A program made the translations under genes and the position numbers. Below are positions 13,455 through 16,422 of a stretch of 16,422 nt of DNA, piece by piece (the stretch's first letter is position 1; each line of letters begins with the position of its first letter). The notes beneath the pieces are model-generated. The model ran no database searches, was not told the DNA's origin, and saw only the letters and a program-made list of their open reading frames with translations. This DNA is from Pseudolabrys sp. (GTDB lineage: Bacteria; Pseudomonadota; Alphaproteobacteria; Rhizobiales; Xanthobacteraceae), in NCBI GenBank assembly GCA_026125925.1, contig JAHCKF010000033.1, positions 1 through 16,422 of the forward strand, in the 5' to 3' direction.

Positions 13455-15470
13455 TCAGAAGGCCTGCCCGATGCCGACATAGAGCGCCCAGCGATTGTCG
13501 CCCTCGCGCCGATTGAGCGGCAGGGCGACATCGACGCGGATGGGGCCGACGGCGGTGTAGTAGCGGAAACCAAGTCCGGCCGAGTAGCGCAGCGGCTGGC
13601 TGAAATCAGGGTAGGCCGGCTCGAATGCGCCGCCAGCGTCGAAGAACGGCACCAAGCCGATCGTGTCGGTGATTTTGATGCGCGCCTCGAGCGAGGCCTC
13701 GACCAGGCTGCGGCCGCCGATCACCTCGCCGGTCGGGCCGAGCGGGCTCAGGCTGCGGAAGCGATAGCCGCGCACCGAACCGCCGCCGCCGGCGTAGAAG
13801 CGGTGCGTCGAGGGAATGTCGCCGAGTGAGGCGCCGGACACCGAGCCGAGACCGAGGCGGCCGGCCAGCACGTAACGCGCTTCGTCGTCGATGGCGTAAT
13901 AGGTCGAAGCCTGCGCCCGGCTCTCGACGATGCCGACCGAGGAGCCGAGGAATTCAGGATAAGCGGTAACCGTGCCGGTGGCACGGATGCCCTTGGTCGG
14001 ATCGAGCAGACGATCGGTGGAGTCATAGGTGACAGCCGCCTGCACGCCGAACAGGCTGTAATCGACGGTGCCGAGCGAGTCGCTGGTGGTGCCGCGCTCG
14101 CCGGTGACGCCGAACTGGGTCGAGAACGTATCGGTGAAGCGGTGGCGGATCGCGGCCGCGGCGGTCGCGCGCTTGCTGCTGTAGCCGCCGAAGACGTCGC
14201 CGCCGGTGTTATCGCGCTCCACCATGCCGTCGAGCAGGAGATCGTTGCGTGTGCCGTAAAGGCCCGGCTTGACGAAGCTCGCCTTGAAGCGGCCGCCGAG
14301 ATCGGCGAGTTCGAAGTCCTTGAGATTGTCGAGCGCGCGCGTGTTGGTGCGTGGCGGCACGAACAGATCGCCTTCGAGACGCAAACTTTCGGCGCCGCCG
14401 AACAGGTTGCGATGCTGCCAGTAGGCGCGCAGGGCCGGACCGTCGAGTGTCGAATAGCGCGCCGACAGGCCGACGACACGGGGCTTGCGATCGGTCACCT
14501 CGGCGTCGATCGGCAACTGGCCGTTGGCGTCGAGATGATCGGGCTCGCGCATGCGCACCGAACTGATCGCCGGCAGCTTGAGCACCGATTTGCGCGACGC
14601 CGCCACCGCCGCCGGCGAGTAGGGATCGCCCGGTTCGATGTAGATCATCGAGCGCACGACCTTCGGATCGACGTTCGATTTGCCGGACACGGTGACCGGG
14701 CCGAACGGGGCCCGCGGTCCGGTGTCGATGGCGATCGCGACATCCATCACGTCCTCGCGGTGGAAGACGGTAGGACGCACCTTCGCGACCTTGGCCAGCG
14801 GATAGGAGAGACTGCGGAAATGATCGATCAGCGCCGCCTGCGCGGCGCGAATGTCGGCGGCGCGCGCCGGATCGCCGGATTGCAGCTTGACGACTTTCGG
14901 CGGCAGTTGCTCCGGCGTGAACGGGCGGCGCGTGCGCGCATCGACGAAGCCGATATTGCGCAGATGGAACAGTGGGCCCGGGGTGACGACAATCTTCACC
15001 GGCACAGCCTCCCGCGCGCGGAAGCTCTCGGCGCCGCGCGCGACATTCGGCGGCGTGGTGCGGCCGAGCGCGAGCGGCTGCCCCGCAATCTCAATCCGCA
15101 GCGCCGCGTCGTAATATCCCGCGCCCCACAGCGCATCGATCATCGGTGCGAGGTCGCCCTCGGCGCGGCGCACCAGGGTTTCGCCGTCAGGCGGCGGATC
15201 CTGACGCGTCTTGTATAATGTCGAGGCTTGCTCCAGCGCCTCCTTGAGTTCCTTGTCGAGGCTTTTGGAACTTTCGCCGCTCTGGAACTCGATGAGATAG
15301 GGCAACGCATGCTGCGATGCGGCAGGCGGCTTATCGCCGAAAAGCCCGAAAAAATCGAAAGCGAAAGCGGGGCTCGGCCCTAGAAGGACCGCGCTGAGGC
15401 AGCAACCAATGGCCATTCGCCTGACATCGCGCCACTCGGCACTTCGCAACACTCGCACCCCACGCAACAC
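13455..15470 (-). CDS. tamA: TamA, Omp85-family outer-membrane protein of the translocation and assembly module
   Basis: This protein has up to 671 residues. A signal peptide (MAIGCCLSAVLLGPSPAFA, residues 19-37) is followed by a periplasmic part with three POTRA-like repeats (about 56-130, 157-250 and 252-328), the last ending in the EVTDRKPR motif. A 16-strand Omp85 barrel (about 332-671) contains the L6-loop motif GGGGSVRGYRF (561-571) and ends in the beta-signal WALYVGIGQAF with C-terminal Phe. The adjacent tamB makes TamA much likelier than another Omp85 member. The start is uncertain. GTG at 15470 has AGGA almost next to it and gives an 18-residue charged n-region, while ATG at 15416 begins right at the signal peptide with a weak AGGCGA. 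There is no stop-start room for a promoter before tamB, so they form an operon. The 74-base gap to leuD holds only weak promoter-like sequence. Confidence 0.92.
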   Translation of the reverse strand: MLRGVRVLRSAEWRDVRRMAIGCCLSAVLLGPSPAFAFDFFGLFGDKPPAASQHALPYLIEFQSGESSKSLDKELKEALEQASTLYKTRQDPPPDGETLVRRAEGDLAPMIDALWGAGYYDAALRIEIAGQPLALGRTTPPNVARGAESFRAREAVPVKIVVTPGPLFHLRNIGFVDARTRRPFTPEQLPPKVVKLQSGDPARAADIRAAQAALIDHFRSLSYPLAKVAKVRPTVFHREDVMDVAIAIDTGPRAPFGPVTVSGKSNVDPKVVRSMIYIEPGDPYSPAAVAASRKSVLKLPAISSVRMREPDHLDANGQLPIDAEVTDRKPRVVGLSARYSTLDGPALRAYWQHRNLFGGAESLRLEGDLFVPPRTNTRALDNLKDFELADLGGRFKASFVKPGLYGTRNDLLLDGMVERDNTGGDVFGGYSSKRATAAAAIRHRFTDTFSTQFGVTGERGTTSDSLGTVDYSLFGVQAAVTYDSTDRLLDPTKGIRATGTVTAYPEFLGSSVGIVESRAQASTYYAIDDEARYVLAGRLGLGSVSGASLGDIPSTHRFYAGGGGSVRGYRFRSLSPLGPTGEVIGGRSLVEASLEARIKITDTIGLVPFFDAGGAFEPAYPDFSQPLRYSAGLGFRYYTAVGPIRVDVALPLNRREGDNRWALYVGIGQAF

Positions 15471-15544
15471 GTCCTAAAGACTACCAAACAAAGGCAGCAG
15501 GATGTCGCAACAGGAAATTTCGCGGGGGTGCGCGAGCGGCCTGA

Positions 15545-16162
15545 TCAGCGCGGGCCGATGACGGCCCACGGCCGCCGCTCTCGGTCTGCCGTCCGGAAGC
15601 TGTCGATCTGCGCGCGGTAGCTTTCGGTGAGATCGACATCGTCCCAGCCGTTGAGCAACTGGTTCTTGCTGACCGGATCGATGGTGAACGCATAAGTGCG
15701 GTTGCCGCAGGCGATGCTCTGCTGCGCCAGATCGACCGTGACCTCGCGCGCCGGATCGGCGACAATCGCCGCTGCCAGTTCAGCCGCGTCGTGATCGGTC
15801 ACGACGGCGGCGAGCAGGCCGTTCTTCACCGAATTCTGTGCGAAGATATCGCCGAAGGACGGCGCGATGACACAGCGGAAGCCGTAATCGTAGACGGCAT
15901 AGACCGCGGCTTCGCGCGAGGAGCCGCCGCCGAAATTGCGGCCGGCGACGAGAATCTGCGCGCCCTGCCATTTCGTCTGGTTGAGCGGAAAATCCGGATC
16001 CTGCTTGCCGTCGGCATCGACGCGCAGATCCTGGAACAGCACGGAGCCCAGACCTTTCTCGCGCGGCCATTTGAGAAAGCGCGCCGGCAGGATCTGGTCG
16101 GTGTTGAGATTGGCCTGCGGCAGCGGGCAGGCTTTGGCGGTGAGGCGGGTGAATTTCTCCAT
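15545..16162 (-). CDS. leuD: 3-isopropylmalate dehydratase small subunit
   Basis: This 205-residue protein has the standard length for LeuD. It begins KFTRLTAKACPLPQANLNTDQILPARFLK, where NTDQI(I/L)PARFL is the family signature, followed by the swivel domain motif GRNFGGGSSREAAVYAVYDYGFRCVIAPSFGDIF (about 74-107) with the conserved GSSRE loop that binds the substrate carboxylates. With LeuC it isomerises 2-isopropylmalate to 3-isopropylmalate in leucine biosynthesis in the cytoplasm. The ATG at 16162 is nine bases after the leuC stop; its Shine-Dalgarno GAGG (16173-16170) overlaps that stop codon. Nothing abnormal is seen. No strong terminator was recognised downstream: only a 5-bp stem TCGCG/CGCGA (minus strand, 15519-15534 region) followed by AAATTT. 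Confidence 0.97.
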   Translation of the reverse strand: MEKFTRLTAKACPLPQANLNTDQILPARFLKWPREKGLGSVLFQDLRVDADGKQDPDFPLNQTKWQGAQILVAGRNFGGGSSREAAVYAVYDYGFRCVIAPSFGDIFAQNSVKNGLLAAVVTDHDAAELAAAIVADPAREVTVDLAQQSIACGNRTYAFTIDPVSKNQLLNGWDDVDLTESYRAQIDSFRTADRERRPWAVIGPR

Positions 16163-16171
16163 GATCGTGCC

Positions 16172-16422
16172 TCAGACCTTTCGGCCGGCGAGCAGCGGCC
16201 GGACGTCGGCGAGATGGCCAGTGACGGCGGCAGCGGCCACCATCGCCGGCGACATCAGATGCGTGCGCGCGCCGCGGCCCTGGCGGCCCTTGAAATTGCG
16301 GTTGGTGGTGGAGGCGCAGCGCTCGCCGTCCGGCACCAGGTCACCATTGATGCCGACGCACATCGAGCAGCCGGAATCGACCCATTCCAGTCCGGCATCC
16401 TTGAAGATGCGGTCGAGGCCTT
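16172..16422 (-). CDS. leuC: 3-isopropylmalate dehydratase large subunit, C-terminal part
   Basis: This gene is cut by the window end. The visible ~83 C-terminal residues run from a [14 protein letters not shown] segment through [16 protein letters not shown], in which C-S-M-C supplies two of the three cysteine ligands of the aconitase-type [4Fe-4S] cluster. The next segment contains [28 protein letters not shown], which is diagnostic for LeuC/aconitase-family proteins, and the protein ends ..[16 protein letters not shown]. It is the catalytic partner of LeuD in the isomerisation step of leucine biosynthesis. The stop at 16174-16172 is 9 bases before the leuD start, and the two are translationally linked. 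The N-terminal part and start lie outside the window. Confidence 0.96.
   Translation of the reverse strand, partial: GLDRIFKDAGLEWVDSGCSMCVGINGDLVPDGERCASTTNRNFKGRQGRGARTHLMSPAMVAAAAVTGHLADVRPLLAGRKV

Noticed and set aside
11090..13516. An 808-codon open frame on the plus strand opposite tamB, and a second one at 9431-11086
   Set aside because: Both are low-complexity, have no ribosome binding site and run antisense to tamB, whose N-terminal anchor and C-terminal domain are clear.
13454..13573. Upstream extension of TamB to 13573
   Set aside because: The added 40 residues overlap tamA by over 100 bases, lack a membrane anchor at the N terminus and read as an out-of-frame shadow.

Overview
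The window reads as a chromosomal segment of a GC-rich alphaproteobacterium, most likely of the order Hyphomicrobiales (Xanthobacteraceae/Bradyrhizobium-like relatives). The support is the strong G/C third-position bias, the alphaproteobacterial look of LeuC/LeuD and TamA/TamB, the DUF6537-bearing indolepyruvate oxidoreductase, and an intergenic palindrome of the kind dispersed in these genomes. The species cannot be named from the sequence alone. Coding density is very high. No gene-free stretch exceeds 130 bases, and no tRNA, rRNA, insertion sequence, phage gene or CRISPR array was seen.

Region 1 (1-4819, plus strand) is a catabolic gene cluster entered in mid-gene. It holds the end of a Rieske oxygenase alpha subunit, its beta subunit, a palindromic repeat in the only sizeable gap, a thiolase-fold protein, a Zn-ribbon/OB (DUF35) protein fused to an SDR domain, a metal-dependent cyclase/hydrolase and a stand-alone SDR. 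From the thiolase onward, genes are translationally coupled (ATGA overlaps) or separated by a few bases. The thiolase-fold protein lacks all three classical catalytic residues, and the fused SDR domain lacks the catalytic Lys. With the DUF35 partner, this resembles the Ltp2-ChsH2 type of thiolase-fold retro-aldolase more than a true thiolase. My inference is a pathway in which a ring hydroxylase and an acyl-CoA-level C-C lyase act on an aromatic or polycyclic acid. The substrate is unknown.

Region 2 (4821-9151) is iorB-iorA on the minus strand, encoding an arylpyruvate:ferredoxin oxidoreductase, and a divergent MarR-family regulator. The 127-base region between iorA and marR contains a good sigma-70-like promoter for iorAB overlapped by an inverted repeat, a plausible MarR operator. 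This unit would oxidatively decarboxylate arylpyruvates from aromatic amino acids to aryl-acetyl-CoA esters.

Region 3 (9155-16422, minus strand) is housekeeping. It contains leuC (3' part), leuD, then tamA and tamB, the translocation and assembly module of the envelope. tamA and tamB are one base apart. leuC and leuD are coupled through a Shine-Dalgarno sequence overlapping the leuC stop.

The region boundaries are tight. The SDR and iorB converge with one base between stop codons, and marR and tamB converge with three, leaving no room for conventional terminators.
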